Of a stretch of 64,000 nucleotides of DNA, positions 45,466-59,500 are shown piece after piece. The notes below the pieces were generated by a model. It saw nothing but the letters and a program-made list of their open reading frames with translations, was not told the origin of the DNA and made no database searches. The position numbers were made by a program, and so were the translations under genes. The stretch's first letter is position 1. Every line of letters starts with the position of its first letter. Location of the stretch: contig MNCI01034319.1 of the NCBI GenBank assembly GCA_015680685.1, forward strand, positions 1 through 64,000. The letters run 5' to 3'. The DNA is from Gnetum montanum. Lineage: Eukaryota; Streptophyta; Gnetopsida; Gnetales; Gnetaceae.

Positions 45466-46933
45466 GGTTGTGCTTTGTATTGATTTCTAGACTTTATTAT
45501 GTACACCCATTTATTTCTAATAGTTTTTCTCTTTGATGGAAGCTCAGTTAATTCCCAAGTTTTTTTTTGTGAATTGATGAAATTTCAGCATTCATTGCCT
45601 ATTTCCACTTTGAATTTTGCATACACAAACATGCCTCATCATATGTTGATGGCTCATTATCTTCAGTAAACAAGACATATTTTTCTAGATGTGAAGGTAA
45701 TCTTCGTATATGTGTTGAACATCTTAAATGATTTTGTTCACTTTGTTATTCACTTAAACTATATTCTCCCTCTTCATGTGGTATATCTTCATCTACCATG
45801 CTATCACCATCCTATTTGCTTGGGGTAATATCCCCAGTTGAGGGAGGATGACCCTTAGAAATTTCATTATTAATTTCAATAGGCACATACATAGGAGTTA
45901 CATCATTTGATGGAGTTTTAGTATTTGAATATTTCGCCTTCATAAATTCACATTTTTCTTTAAAGATGACATCTCAACTATAAATAATCCTTTTAGTTTT
46001 TGGGTTATACAACTTATAAGCTTTGACATCATGTTCATTGCCAGGAAAAATACATTTAATAGACTTAGAGTCTAATTTAGACCTATCAGATTTTGTAACA
46101 TATGCATAGACTTCCCAACCAAAAATCTTTAAATAGTTTAAATTAATGGACCTACCACTCCAAACTTCCTCTTGAGTTTTTCCATCAAGAGCTAATGAAG
46201 GAGATCTATTGATAAGATAACATGCAGTCATTACTGCTTCACCCCAAAAATGCTTGTCAAGATTAAATTCACTAAGCATATATCTACCATGTTCCATCAA
46301 TGTTCAATTGAAGTGCTCTATTACTTCATTTTGTTCAAGAGTCCCTGGAATAGTCTTTTGCCTTTGAATGCCTTGTTCTTTATAAAAAAACATTATATTA
46401 ATTTGAACAAAACTCACCACCATTGTTAGTTCTTAGAAATTTGATTTTCTTTCCTGAATAATTCTCAACAAGAGCTTTGAATTCTATGAATTTTCCAAAT
46501 ACTTCAAACTTATGTTTTAATAAATAGATCTAGCTCTTTGTAAAATAATCATTAATAAAAGAAACATAATACATAGCACCTCCAAGAGAACTTATTTTAA
46601 TATCTTTAACTGGTTCACATACATCACTATGTATTAGTTCTACTATCTGAAGAGATTTAGCATTACTTCTTTGAAAATTGTAATGCCTCTATTTACCATG
46701 TAGATAATGATGACAATAATCCAAGGAATATTTTGAAAGCTTAAATTTACCTTACTTGTAAATTTCCTTAAGTGATTTTTCACCAAGATGTATCATTCTT
46801 TTTTCCCAGAAATCAATACTTGAACTTAAATCAATAATTGCAGATGCACTTAAATTTTTTCTTTACTGTCTTAGCTTCTAATTTATAGAACTTCCCTGTT
46901 TTAATTCCAACAGCCAAAAGAGATGAACCATGT
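45466..46933 (-). pseudogene. Copia element, integrase (piece 1 of 3)
   Basis: The integrase C-terminal part at 46300-45974 reads LDKHFWGEAVMTACYLINRS, LKIFGWEVYAYV and KCIFPGNEHDVKAYKLYNP, standard copia integrase. Further upstream on the minus strand (46390-46800) are the remains of the catalytic core (YYVSFINDY, KKIKFLRTNNGGEF) and of the pre-integrase HLGEKSLKEIYK. The sequence stops at 46933 where element C is inserted; gag and protease should lie beyond the right edge of the window. Confidence 0.86.
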
Positions 46934-47854
46934 TGATGAGTCATGATTTTATTAGCTTTAATATTGGCTATTTCATATTAGAGCCTCGATATCGAGTACA
47001 TGATATTAGAGCCTCGATATTGGGTACATAATATTGAAGCCCAAGAAACGATGATGGATATATGATATCATCTCTTCCATGCTAGCCTATAAATACAACA
47101 CTTGTGTGCTTGCTTGGTACATAGTTTAGTTTTAGATTTTAGTTAGCTTTTTCATAGATTGTTGATTTTGAGTTCTGTTATTTCCTAGTGCATGTCTGTA
47201 ATGTGACGTTTGTGATTGTACAACATCCTTCTTCAAGTGTGACATACTTGAACACGTTACATGACTAGAAATAAAAATCGAGATTACTTCCATCATTGCA
47301 GCAACCACTTAGATCTATTATTGCTTTTAATCATTTAATTTTTTAATTTTTTCCTATTTTCCTTAGTTAATGTTCCCATTTATTGCTCTTTATGATTCCT
47401 ATGATTAAGTAGAATGAGTATGACTAATCATGAGTGCTTAAGTGTGACTACTTGGTAACCCAGTAGTGTATTGTTTGGTGAGCCTCATGATGTATGCTTG
47501 GTAATCCTAGTAGTAGTCACATGAATTCCAAGGCATGTGCAGACAATTAAGAATAGATACTCATCACACGTAGGCTAGTTTAGACTTTACTTTTCATCAT
47601 TACTTAGCTTAATTAATTAACTTCTTTATTGTCATTAAGAGCAACATAGGGTTAGGAAACATCATCATATGTCTCACTTTGGACTAAATCATACATGAAA
47701 AACCTACCACTAGTCCAAGTGGGAAGAGAGTGAACTATGATCAGAGCATAAGAATTTAGATGCACAACTAGTCCCATCCATGGAATTCAACTAGATCATG
47801 CATGAACACTTGTTATTCATGTGGTTGGGTGTAGGGGTACCTCATTGCTCATCA
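46934..47854 (+). repeat. 5' LTR of element C
   Basis: 921 bp, TGATGAGTCATG to TTGCTCATCA. Tandem-like GAGCCTCGATATCGAGTACATGATATTA units at 46978-47040. TATAAATACAAC at 47090. The left flank is copia integrase sequence. Confidence 0.88.
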
Positions 47855-47878
47855 TTGGCACCATTACTGGGGATGGTG
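47855..47878 (+). other. Primer-binding site of element C
   Basis: TTGGCACCATTACTGGGGATGG directly follows the LTR, a diverged tRNA-Asp-type site. Confidence 0.6.
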
Positions 47879-47979
47879 CTAATTATCTAGATTAGTTATA
47901 TCATACAAAATCATTGTAAATGCATTAATGATATATCTTTCAAAAAATATTAAATCACACACACCATAAACGAACAACA

Positions 47980-49010
47980 ATGTGTCTTTTACCAAGAAGT
48001 GATAATGCACTATATAGTGAAAGCATTCATTGGAGAACCAATGAGGTATATGATGAAGAAAATTGAAGTGACCACCCTTATGCAGGGGTTTCATATGTTC
48101 ATGACCATCCTAATGAAACTTAATGATTACATTAACCTAAGGGATACAACCCTAGAGGTGATGAAGTAATTCTTGGAGTAGGATAGGCCTCAAGGCTTGG
48201 GACCTCCTCAAAACTTGAAAAAGATAAATCCAAGGACCTTGGGGAACACTAAAGGGGAGCCATTGCAATCCTTCTAGTTCCTTATCTTCCACTTCCTCTT
48301 CCATGTCTTGTTCTGATGAAGATGAATGGAGACATAGAGACCAAGCTCATCAATGAGGTCAGAATAAAAATAGAAATCGAACCCATAGGAAAACTCAAAG
48401 ACATCAACATGAACATAGACAAAATTGTCACACTCAAATGAACAGAAATAGAAATTTTCATCGCAATATATCCAATGATGATAAACCCTTGTTGGCCATT
48501 AAGAGCCTGATACAAATTACAAAGGTAGTTGAGATACCTCACAGGCATTGCAGGGCAAGGTTCCTACCAAGGTTTGATCTAATAATATCCCTAGATCTGT
48601 AGGAGGCTACAATTTGGACCCAAAATATCATGTACAAGCCTTCCTAGATGCCTATGCATTTTAAAACATTCAAAGTGGGTGGTAAAATATTAAGCTCTTT
48701 TCTAGGACACTGGCTAATAGAGCCAAGATGTGGTATAGAGCTTAATAGAGCTAGGACACAATATTTTGGAACTCAATCCAACGATGGTCCACAATGTTGA
48801 AACTCTTCAATGAGAAATACCAAACCTATGTGTGGGTGTCCAACATGAGGAGACAAATCCAGGGATGGAAGAAATAACAACATGAATCCTTGGATATGGC
48901 CTTAGATAGATATTATTCCCTACTGAATATATTCCTAGGCCATGGTTTCTCTAAGAATTCATAATTAGTCCCTTGGTTCATAATCATTATGCCTAGATAG
49001 AAAGTGAAGA
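47980..49010 (+). pseudogene. gag: gag of element C
   Basis: The capsid block at 48770-48960 reads RWSTMLKLFNEKYQTYVWVS, RRQIQGWKK and LDMALDRYYSLLNIFLGHGF, matching gag of elements A and B. The start contains a lysine-rich stretch (KAFIGEPMRYMMKKIEVTT). Many stop codons are present. No zinc knuckle or protease follows. Confidence 0.78.
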
Positions 49011-50631
49011 ACCAAGGGAGAATGTGAAGTGTGTGACATCAAGGGAACTTTTGGATTCTCTTTGGCTACTTCTGTATGTTCTATCATGTTGCTAAGGTTG
49101 TAATTATATCCTTGTAGATTTAACAAAAAATGGGAGTAAGAGTAAACTAAAAGGGCACTAAATAAATTTCTAAAGGTTCCACTGAAAAGACATGTACCCA
49201 TGCCTGAAGGTTGGTAGCATCTCAAAAATTAAATTAAATAAAAGAAAAAAAAGAGAGAGGTGCAATTAATACACTCCTCACCTGGAAAAAATGCTAAATG
49301 ATGCTACTCCTTGCAACTATGGTAGTCTTATGGTTCTTAGCCGACATGATGAAACAATGCAATGCCACTGAAATGTGGTTTTCACTTGGTTTGAATCTTG
49401 CAAAGAAGCGCTGATGGTTACTTAACCATTAATAACACACAAGGATTCATTATGCCTTCAGTAAGATACCTCACATCCCAATTCCTATAATCCTTTCTAT
49501 AGTCCATCTCATTTCACTTTCCGTTTGATCCTAACTTGTATTTTTGTGTAACATAGAGTTATTTTCTCAAATTGGTGGTTTTAAGATGTGTGTTTTTTTT
49601 CATAGCTATGAATTTCATTCAATCCCTTCAATTCCTATGGACATTTTTAGGTGTGGTTACAAAAGGACATTAGGGGCTAGAGCCTACTTTGGGGAGGATC
49701 CACTTGTGTAACTATTGTGACTTGTACTTGTTTAACATCACCACATCGTTCTTCACCTTCCACATGCATAAATGTTTATTTAAATTCTTTCTCTTATGTT
49801 ATTATTAATCTATCCCACACCATAGGTCTAATACCCTTTTCTTACATCTTCCAAGCTTTTAATATCAACAACTCCATCTTACAGCACTTTTGGTGCTTAA
49901 AAAATGATTTCCTACTTACCCCAGAATTATGGACCTAACCTGAAACCTTTCAACCAATCCCAAAGCTTCATTTTCCATGCTTAGTACCCTCATTCAATGC
50001 ATATTTTAGCATCTTGATATTGACTACCTAATATTGGATCATATGTAACATCGGATACCCGATATCGAGTCTACAAAACCTATATATATGAACCTGGTGA
50101 TGCTCAAAAATCTATCCTCATCATTTGTAGCTAGGGGAGACTCAAAGCTCTATGCAATCAACTTCCACTTATGATATATAGATCAATACCACTCTGATTT
50201 CCATGTCATGTAAATCTATTTGAACCAAGAGTTCTCAATTTAGTCATGAGAGGGGATGGAAGGTGTGCTTGCAAGGAAAAATTACATTGATTTTTCGAAA
50301 TTTGCTATCGCTTAGAAGGTATCACAAGGATTAGAATGTTAAAAACATTAAAAATTATAATGAAAAATCAATTGTATTAATGCTAGAAACTTTAATTTTT
50401 TCACCTAAGAAACCGTAACCTTCATAATACACCATTAATAATGAAAAAGGAACTAATTACGAAGGGTCATAAACAAGATAAACACTTTTTGAGAGTTTTT
50501 CTAAAAACATTTCTAACTCTATAATCATATGAACTAAAGAACTTAATGGAACTAAGGTTAGGGCTAAGGTATAAACCTATTAATGATATATAACAACACC
50601 TTAGTAGCATCCAATCATTGATTGATTCCAA
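49011..50631 (+). other. 3'-UTR-like and LTR-like remnant inside element C
   Basis: 49015-49700 resembles the 3' UTR of elements A, B and D (GTGTGTGACATCAAGGGAACTTT; CTTTGGGGAGGATCCACTTG). About 49995-50100 has LTR-like features: GGATACCCGATATCGAG and a TATATATATG box at 50082. No clean LTR end is seen. It may be an internal deletion scar or a promoter for the next gene. Confidence 0.4.
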
Positions 50632-53040
50632 ATGGCCCCAAAAAAAGGAGCACAAGTAGGACCTTCACAAGGGGTAGTCAAATGCCCAAGAGGTGGAAGA
50701 GGCCAACAAGATGAGCATGATGAATAAAAGGCTTAATCATTCAACATCCATTAAGAGGCTCCTATTACAAGACAATCGGTCTAGAGGCCATAGAACTACA
50801 AGCTCCAATTCAAGGGCAATGCCTCATGTTGTTCCTAGAATGCCTTGAGGCTATTCAAGAGAAATCCATGTTGACCATGGTCATCATGGAAATTAACTTC
50901 AGCCCATTCATGGTGTTTGCTGTTGAGGTAGTTTAGATGCAACTTCAAGCATCACTCTTATAGCACATTTTATCAAATATAGGTGAATGGTACCTTGGTG
51001 AGACCTACCAATTCTAGCAGAACATGGAAGAAGGTACCATAGTTAACATTGGAAGAGCTACTATTTCCTTCTCAGTCAAAGTAATCATAGAGGCTCTAAA
51101 TCTACCAAATGTTGGGGCCAAGTTAGCACATCTATCCATAAGGTTCAATCCTAAGACTAAAACGTTATGGTTAAAGTGGACATACAACAAAGAGGATAAA
51201 CTATATAATGAATTGACTTTGGAAGAGAGGACATATGTCAATATAGGCACATATCACCTCTTCCACACTAAAGGTCTAAAAAGAATTTCAATGTACACAG
51301 CCAAGGGAAGTGCCATACTAATGGGCATATACATGGCCAACCTTCCCTAGTTATATTGCATGGAAATTTAGAGGTGGTTAGAAGAGAAGAAAGTATGGAA
51401 GTCGACACTTCCATTTCCTTGCCTAATCCAAAACCTATGTAAATGCGCTAGAATCCTAGGGTACACAAATGACATTCTCAAGAAGGATTAGAATGCTTCC
51501 TTCACTAAATTTTTTATCTCTTCTGCACCAAGGAAAGACCTTGGTGAGGAATAAGAGCTAGCGAAGGAAGAAAAACAAGGAAAAGAAGCAAAATAAGAGC
51601 TTGAAAATGTTGTGAGCCACAAGATCCACCACCAACACCACAAGACCATAGGCCTACAATGAGCCACTTCCAAAAAATTACTGAAATGCTCAATTAGGGG
51701 AGTAGATAGGAGTCAAGTCTCTTTAGAGTCACCAACAATGTTGTGTAGCCCACTGTTTCTACCGATCCAACAAGGGGGAAAATTTCACTATAATCAAGAG
51801 GAGAATCCTAGTGGTCAAGACAAATCTCTCATAACATCACATCCTTTCATGTGATGCTTTAAATAGGAGAAGATACCATAGTGGTGGTCATGCAACATTA
51901 GGATGCAGAAAAAGTAGTCAAGTTGATAATGGATCATATGAAGGAATCTTTCAATGTGCCTATTATGCCCCTAGTGGATTTGACTCAAACTATAGATGCA
52001 CAAATGCTTAGTGGGACTTCAATGACTCCATGAGGATGTATTAGATCAATTACTACAGATAGTACAAGTAATGATCACCCTATTTGACATCCCTAGTGAT
52101 GTCATTGTAGCACAATCAAACCTCATCACCACCAAAGAAAAGATGGTCATGGCTAAGACCAAGACAAAACATACAAAATCTAAAGTGCAACACTTGCAAT
52201 AAGAGTTGGTCACCCTAAGAGCTAAAAGATGGGATCCTTCCTAGCTCGCCACACCTAACTAGTTGGATCAATTTAGAATAGTGCAACTAAAAAAATTCAT
52301 TAAAGAGAATAAAGCTACTAAGTAAGAAAAGGAGAAGGAGGCCTAGAATGCCTCTACTATTGAAGCAAAATCCTATGACCATAAGAAGACATTGATTGCA
52401 ACCTAGAAAGAAAACAAACAGCTTACTACTGAAAAATCAAGGTTGATCACCATAGAAAAATAAAAGAATGTTCTAGAGAAAAGTGTCCACAAGTTGAGAG
52501 AACAACTGGTGAGGGTCAACCAAGATATCAGTAGATTGGCTAGAGAAAATAGAACCCTCTCAATGGAGGAGGTTTGCAGCATTTGATAAAAGTTTGCAAT
52601 AAAAATAAGTGCATGGAAAAATGAGGCCAAGAAGCATAAAATGCTAAAAGAACACTTCTAAGACCAAGTCAACATGTATAAGAAAATCAACAAAACTGAA
52701 ATCTAGATGGCCAAAGCCAACATCGAATCCATGTCAATGCAAAATCCTTATTGGAAACCCATCTTGGATAGTTATGCCTTGGTCCAGGAAGTAGAAGTGA
52801 AGAATAAAGAACTATAGATCAACGACTCAAAAGAATACATGGCATTGGCTAACCTCCAATATGCCAACCTTGCCAAGTTCATAGTAGGTTGTCCCAGAAA
52901 TGAATTAGAGTAGTAGGTAGTGATCACCTATGCATTATATGAAAAATAGCTTACAAACATAAAAGCTACTTACTGAAACTCCATGTAGCAAACTCAGAAT
53001 TGGAGGTGATCAAGGCTTGCTACCATGGACAAAAGAATGT
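50632..53040 (+). pseudogene. Accessory gene of element C: globular domain plus long coiled coil
   Basis: A start ATG at 50632 reads MAPKKGAQVGPSQGVVK, then the frame changes. From about 50790 one frame runs with many stops to about 53000. The longest open piece, 51024-51350, reads VIIEALNLPNVGAKLAHLSI, KTLWLKWTYNKEDKLYNELT and ERTYVNIGTYHLFHTKGLKR. This outline recalls N-terminal domains of plant retroelement accessory proteins, but I do not recognise a named family. From 52100 on the frame is lysine/glutamate-rich with heptad spacing (KSVHKLREQLVRVNQDISRL; ARENRTLSMEE), a coiled coil. No signal peptide or transmembrane segment, so not env-like. The gene is cut at 53040 by element D and seems to resume at 63029. 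Confidence 0.5.
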
Positions 53041-53883
53041 TGCCTTAGACCTAATATTCATCTACTTCAACATCGAGTATTCAACATTAGAGCCAAGATG
53101 TGATGTTGGGTATTCGATGTCATACGATATATGTTAGCCTATAAATATAGCACTTGGGCCCATGATTTTGATATAGTTCTTTTCATAGTTAGTGAAGCTC
53201 TTGTAGCTTGTTTCCTCCAAAGCTAGAATATCTTTTGAGTCCCTGTAGTAGGAGTCTAAGTGTGTATGGATCTTTGTTCGAACATTGATGTACCTTAGCA
53301 CAACAACTCTTTCGACAATTATTGTAGCACTAGGAATAGATTAATCTTTTCTTAATGCACTTTACTTCCATGCACTATACTTTAATGCACTTTAGTTAAG
53401 CAATTAATTTTCAATTATTAATGAATATAAGCACCACCACTTCGAGCATATGTGTAGCACCTGGTAACCTAGGAATGCTTAATGTTTGGTAGTCTGGTAG
53501 TGCTATACATGTTCAAGATGTGTCTAGGAAAGTGGGACGAGTACTTTTGTTAGGCTAGCTAAGCAGTAGATAAATTAGATCCTGAATTACTCTACCTTCC
53601 ATCATTGTTGTAGGCAATTAAATTTATAAAACCTAAAATGATAAAAATAATGTACCTCAATTACACTTAAATCATATCCTTGAGCTTCAAAAGTGTAGTT
53701 GAGAAGACAACGAATGTTCTCAATGTCCATTTCACTTCCTAGAAAAACTAGTGTAGTGGAGAACTATAGGTCCATAGAATTTGATCGAATCATGCATCAA
53801 TGCCTTAGTGATTCATATGGTTGGGCATAGGGGTGCCTTAGTAATTCGTATGATTGGTCATAGGGGTGCCTTGTCGCTTATCA
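53041..53883 (+). repeat. 5' LTR of element D
   Basis: About 843 bp. The match to the 3' LTR begins at TTCATCT/ACTT near 53060; the first ~20 bp are diverged. GTGATGTTGGGTATTCGATGTCATACGATAT is the U3 motif cluster. TATAAATATAGC lies at 53142. Near the end a ~33-bp block (GTGCCTTAGT.ATTC.TATG.TTGG) is duplicated at 53806-53880. Ends GCTTATCA. Confidence 0.78.
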
Positions 53884-53905
53884 TTGGCACCATTTCTGTG
53901 GATAT
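53884..53905 (+). other. Primer-binding site of element D
   Basis: TTGGCACCATTTCTGTGGAT follows the LTR, related to the sites of A, B and C. Confidence 0.55.
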
Positions 53906-54039
53906 TTTAGTTGTTTCATGTGTTATCTAGGACTTAGTGAAAATCATTTAAAATCATTGGAACGAACCTTAGATTCATATCATATTTTACAATTACTACA
54001 ACAACAATTTGAGAAGCACGCTACATTTTTTATCATCTA

Positions 54040-55915
54040 ATTAAAAATTTCTTCTTCTCACAGGAGTACTTCTCTACCCAAGTTTGATGGAGCTCATCTA
54101 CTAGTGTATCAATAATATCGAATGGTATATGCTCATCCTAATAAGTATGTATACAATTTCACCTTCATCCTACATCAGGATGAACAGCTACAGTGGCATG
54201 ACATGGAGGGTAACATTATGTTGCCACCTGATCAATCTATTCCTGCAATGCTTCACCAAGAACTTATCTATCTAGGTCTTTAGGAACATCATGCTAACTA
54301 TGTTATGCAAGAAAGTGATGCTATGGATTATCGTTCCACTAAGGCACAACATCTCTAGGATTGCCAAATAGAGCAATGTCATGAATTTGTGAAGGGAAAA
54401 GGATTTCATAATACCCCATTGCTACTATACCAAAATGATGGTGGGGAACCCTTCTCTAGGTGTTTTTCATTTAGTGAAATTCCTCTCTTTGACTTTGGTG
54501 AAGGAGGTCAAAAATAGAACTTGCAATCCAGAATTCACAATCTTCGTTCTGCTAAGAATGAATCCAATGACAAAGAAGGATCCAAAGAGGCAAGTCAAGG
54601 TAAGGATGTAGACAAGAAACAAGATCATGATCATGGTCATGATAGCTGAAGAGGTGGTAGTAGGCAACATGATGGTGTTAGTTCTCCTTCCTCTTCCCCT
54701 TCATCATCATCTTCTTCTTCTTTTGTCTCTAATCACAACCACAGGAGGTGAGATCATGATGGAGGTGACCAAAATGATTGACAGGGCTGAAATGATCATT
54801 AGGAAAGGCAAGAATAAGGGCATGGACATTCAAAAGAGGCACATCACCATAACTGAATGGGTAGTAGAGGGCAACGTAAGCACCATGATTAAGGCCTTGA
54901 TAAGCCTTTGATTGCTACCTAAGGTATGCTCAATATTGCAGAGGTAGTATGAATTCCAATAAGGCACTTGAAGGATAGCTGGATCAAAAGGCTAGAAATG
55001 AAAAATATTCCTTGATTTGAAGGAGGATATAGCTCTAATCCATAGAACCATCTCCAAGGTTTTCAAGATGCATGTGCCTTGTAGAACATAGATAATGAGT
55101 GGTAAAAACTAAATTTGTTCCCAAGGACACTTATCAAAGAAGCAGACAACTAGTACTGGTCCCTAGAGACAAAATCTATCAAACAATGGAGTACCATGCT
55201 TGAACTATTTAATGATAAATATAAAGTATACTCCAAAGTCTCCAACTTGAGAACACAAATCCAAGGATGGAAACAAGAAACACACAAACCCTTGGATGTT
55301 TCCATTGACCAATACTACTTCTTAATGCACAAATGTTTGGGCCATGGTTATTCTCAATTGGATTAACTTTGCTAGATTGTAGATGGGCTTAGGTCAGAAA
55401 AAAGGAGAACCCTTGGTGTGTATGCCCAAGGGTGACTATCAAAATTAACTGCCCAATAGATACAAAGATTAATCAAGCAAGTAGCTAAAGAGGAGGGTGA
55501 ATTAAGAAAAAGAGAAAGTGTAAAAGAGTACAATCACAATCCTTCCATTTGAAAGAGCAAGGTTTGATTCTATGACAGTGAGGAAGAATCTACATCTAAT
55601 GAGGTGGTGAATAGAAAAACCTTACCACTCCAAAAATTTCAATCTAAACTCATGGCCAAAGTTGATTATTTATGGGACTCCATGGATAGTAGATTTCAAG
55701 CTATCCTAAAAATTGCTGAAGAGTCCAAAGAACAAAGTAGTAATTGTAAGCATAGGAGGCATAAGGCAGTTGAATGTACCTATCAAAGACGTAAGGGAAA
55801 TATTGCTACAATAGAAGAAGTTGCAAGAAGTGAATCAGATGATTATGGTGGGTGTGAAATTTGCCAGTATGAACATCCTAAGGGATGTTGCTCCATAGTG
55901 TCACACTTATAAGAG
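54040..55915 (+). pseudogene. gag: gag of element D
   Basis: N-terminal charged region with a His/Ser-rich stretch (54500-54900), then capsid at about 55160-55340 (MLELFNDKYKVYSKVSNLRT, IQGWKQETHKPLD) and a zinc knuckle CEICQYEHPKGCC at about 55854, C-x2-C-x3-H-x4-C, the best-preserved in the window. The last piece (55604-55912) is open. Earlier parts have frameshifts. Confidence 0.8.
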
Positions 55916-56589
55916 TCTAGGGCGTATTTTTTGAATCCATGAATAACACAAAGGTAAACATCTAGAAGATTACCTTATCCTCAAGGTAACTTTAGGTAGT
56001 TCCACTGATAACAACAATATTATTCAAGCAAAACTCCACCATAACCATATGAGCAATGTCAATACTGGTAGAAACCACAATCATGGGTGTTGACACCACC
56101 AAGGTACTAATACCCTTACAGAAAACCTAATCCATATGGGTATTACATTCAACAATCCTTGTCTCCATGTGACTCCTCCAGTCACTTTTCTACTTTTCAA
56201 CCTCACTACTGCTCTCCTGATAATTATTGAATGCATTCTTCACATGCAAGGAGGGATACCATATCTTACCCTTATCCTCCTCCTATTCTTGCACATCTTT
56301 CTCCTTCAATCACATAGCTACCACCTACTCCACCTATGTAGGTGAACTACCAGCTTAATCGCAACAACATAATGCTATTAGGATCATCAACCTACAATCG
56401 GTTAATCAACTGAGTGGTTTGGACACTAAATTAAAGAAAAAACCTTTTTTTTATCACATAGTCCATCTAAGCCCTCAAATACACTTGTAGTTGACAATCC
56501 TATTCCTTTTTCTTCCTTGATCTCAAATACCTTCCAGTTCCCTTCAAACCAAATACTACCTAGGATCCATACTATTATGCTTACTCACA

Positions 56590-59500
56590 TCATATCTACT
56601 TAGATCCATGCTGGAAACCTTCTTAGGAAGTTAGTAGATCTTGGAAGTCCTCTAATTTATTTGGAAATTGCTGGGAGTGAATCATGCAAAGCTCTTCTCA
56701 ACTTAATTTTTGATGTCAATTTAATTTCTCATGAGATGTATACTACATGGAACTTGCCTTCTTTAAAGAAGAGCAATATTAGATTAGAATTAGTAGACTA
56801 GTCCATCACTATTCCATTAGGACTAGTAGATGACATTGTGATGACTTTCTATGGGTGGTCTTATCCTACTAATTTCCTAGTGATCAAAGTGGAGAACTGT
56901 AATGGGGACTTCCTAATCATCATGGGAAGGGCATGACTTAGCACTATTGATGTAAGAATGGGCATTAGAGATATTTTCTTAGAAATATCTAAAAAAAATG
57001 CATTCAAAAAGATCGAGAAAAAGCAAGTTCTATGCATCACATATAGTGATATAGGGTGTAATTATGTGCAAAAACTCTGGGCCATGAAACAAGCATCTAT
57101 CCCTACATGCAAGCAATGTGAACCAAAAGTAAAAATTCAAAGGTGTCTATACATAGCAACCACAAAATAGGAGGGCACCTAGTGGCTAACCTTTAATTTT
57201 GAGAGTAGCACACTTTGCATGGAACCAATTGAGAGCCTGACATGAACATATGTCACAAGCATGGATTAACTAGAGTAAGTTCATCACCAACTCTTTGATG
57301 ATGCAAATGATTATACCTATTGGAGAGAGTTGGAAATTCCTAAAAATTTCAGACAAGAGCCCCTTGAACTAAAAACACTATCGATCAAAATGACATACAT
57401 GTTTTTAAAAAATGGAAAGCTAGTCATAATAAATGTAAATCTTGTTCCATAATAGAAAGCAATGCTATTGAATGTAGTTGAAAAATGGTTAGTAGCTTTT
57501 GCTTGGTAATATCCTAAACTTACATGGATTAATCCTAGGATATGCCAACATCGCATCTACACTGATCTAGCCATGAAGCCAAAGAGATAGCCACAAAGGC
57601 AATTGAACCCCAAACTAAAGTAGATCATCAAATAGGAAATTTAACAACTCCTCAAGGTAGGGTTCATTTATCCCATTGTGAATAGTGAGTGGTCAAGTCC
57701 ACTTGTGAGTGTGCCAAAGAAAGGTGGCAAGTGGTGGGTCTACATTAATTTTTGGCTACTGAATATGACAACATTCAAGGAATTTTTTTGTTGTCATTTT
57801 TTGATCTGGTGTTAGACATAATATCTAAGAATTACTACTGTAGTTTTCTAGATGGTTATAGTGGCTATAACCAAATTCAAATTGCAGTAGAAGACCAAGC
57901 CAAAAAAGCATTCACAAGTTCCTAGGAGACTTTTGCATATCGTAAGATGCCTTTTGATCTGTGCAATACTCCTGCTACATTTCAACGCATGGTTCTAAGC
58001 ATTTTTTAATAGAAAATTGTTAGTGGTGTGGAAGTATTCATGGATGAATACTTCACTTATGGAGCTACATTTGAGTAAGACTTGGACTACCTTGAGTAAG
58101 TATTGAAATGATGTGTTAAGATAAATCTCAAACTCAACTAGCAAAAGAGTCATTTAATTGTCCAGGAAGGCATTTTATTAGGGCATAGGATATCACAAGT
58201 AAGAATTGAGGTAGGCCCTCAAAAAATAAGGATCACGCAAGGAATAACCCACCAACCAAAAACTATCAAATATGTTCAATCATTCCTTGGTCATATTGGC
58301 TACTACCAGTGATTCATAAAGAATTTCTCTAAGATCACAAAGCTATTGATGGAACTAACGAAGAAAGATGCTTCATTTATCTAGACTAAGGAATGTGAAA
58401 AAACATTCCAATATCTGAAAGTGAAACTTGCAGAAACTCCAATTATACAAGAACTTGACTACTCTAGTCCCTTTCATATCATCAAGGATGCATTAGCCAT
58501 GCTTACATAGATGGATGATAAGAAATATCCATACTACATCCACTATGCTAGTCAAAGCATTGTGGATGCACAACTAAACTACACCACCATATAAAAAGAA
58601 TTGATGGTAGCGGTGTTTGCTCTAGATAATTTCATGTATTATGTGGTTGGATATAAGGTTTTTGTGCACATAGACCATAGTGCCATCTGCTTCCTAATGA
58701 ATAAGCCAACGGTAAGCCCCTATGTGATATGATGGCTAGTGATCTTTTAGGAATTCAAACTTATGATGGTAGATTGAAAGGGCACTAAGAATGTGGTCAT
58801 TAATCCCTTGTCTTGATTACGATGGGACAACAAAGAGGAAGAAAATCCACTATCTGATATGTTTCCTAATGAACTCCTCTTTNCCTTGTCTTGATTACGA
58901 TGGGACAACAAAGAGGAAGAAAATCCACTATCTGATATGTTTCCTAATGAACTCCTCTTTGTTGGGGCTATAACTAAATAATTGCCCAATGAGCCTAAAT
59001 GGTATGATGGCATTCTCACCTATCTTTTACCCAAGAGATGCCACAAAGGTTAGACCATTGGAAGAAATAGTAGTTTCTTCACTAGGTAAAACACTTCATG
59101 GAGATCAATAGATACCTCTACAAGGTGTGTGCCAATGTCCAAGTTTGTTGGTGTGTCCTTGATGTTGATCAACTATGCATTCTCCAAGATGATCATCAAG
59201 GTCCTTGTGGAAGACACTATGTTGAGAGATGCATGGCCATTAAAATCTTTATGGAAAGGTACTATTGGCCAACAATCTTCAAGGATGCTTATCATTACAT
59301 TTGTTTTTGTTAATGATGCCAACAAAATGATGGAATGATAGCTCGAATGAAGGGACCTTAACAATAGATTCAACCACTGGAACCCTTTGACATCTAGGGC
59401 ATTAACTTCATGGCTGCCATCATACCCATGTCAAATGAAAAGGTGTACATTATAGTTGTTGTTGACTATTGTACAAAATGGGTAGGAGAAACACCCATCA

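Noticed and set aside
51024-51350. env-like gene of an Athila element
   Set aside because: No signal peptide, transmembrane segment or cysteine pattern. The following coiled coil is cytosolic in style.
58747-59019. 90-codon minus-strand frame with an internal repeat
   Set aside because: The repeat is the 77-bp artefact around N 58883, and the frame is the shadow of pol.
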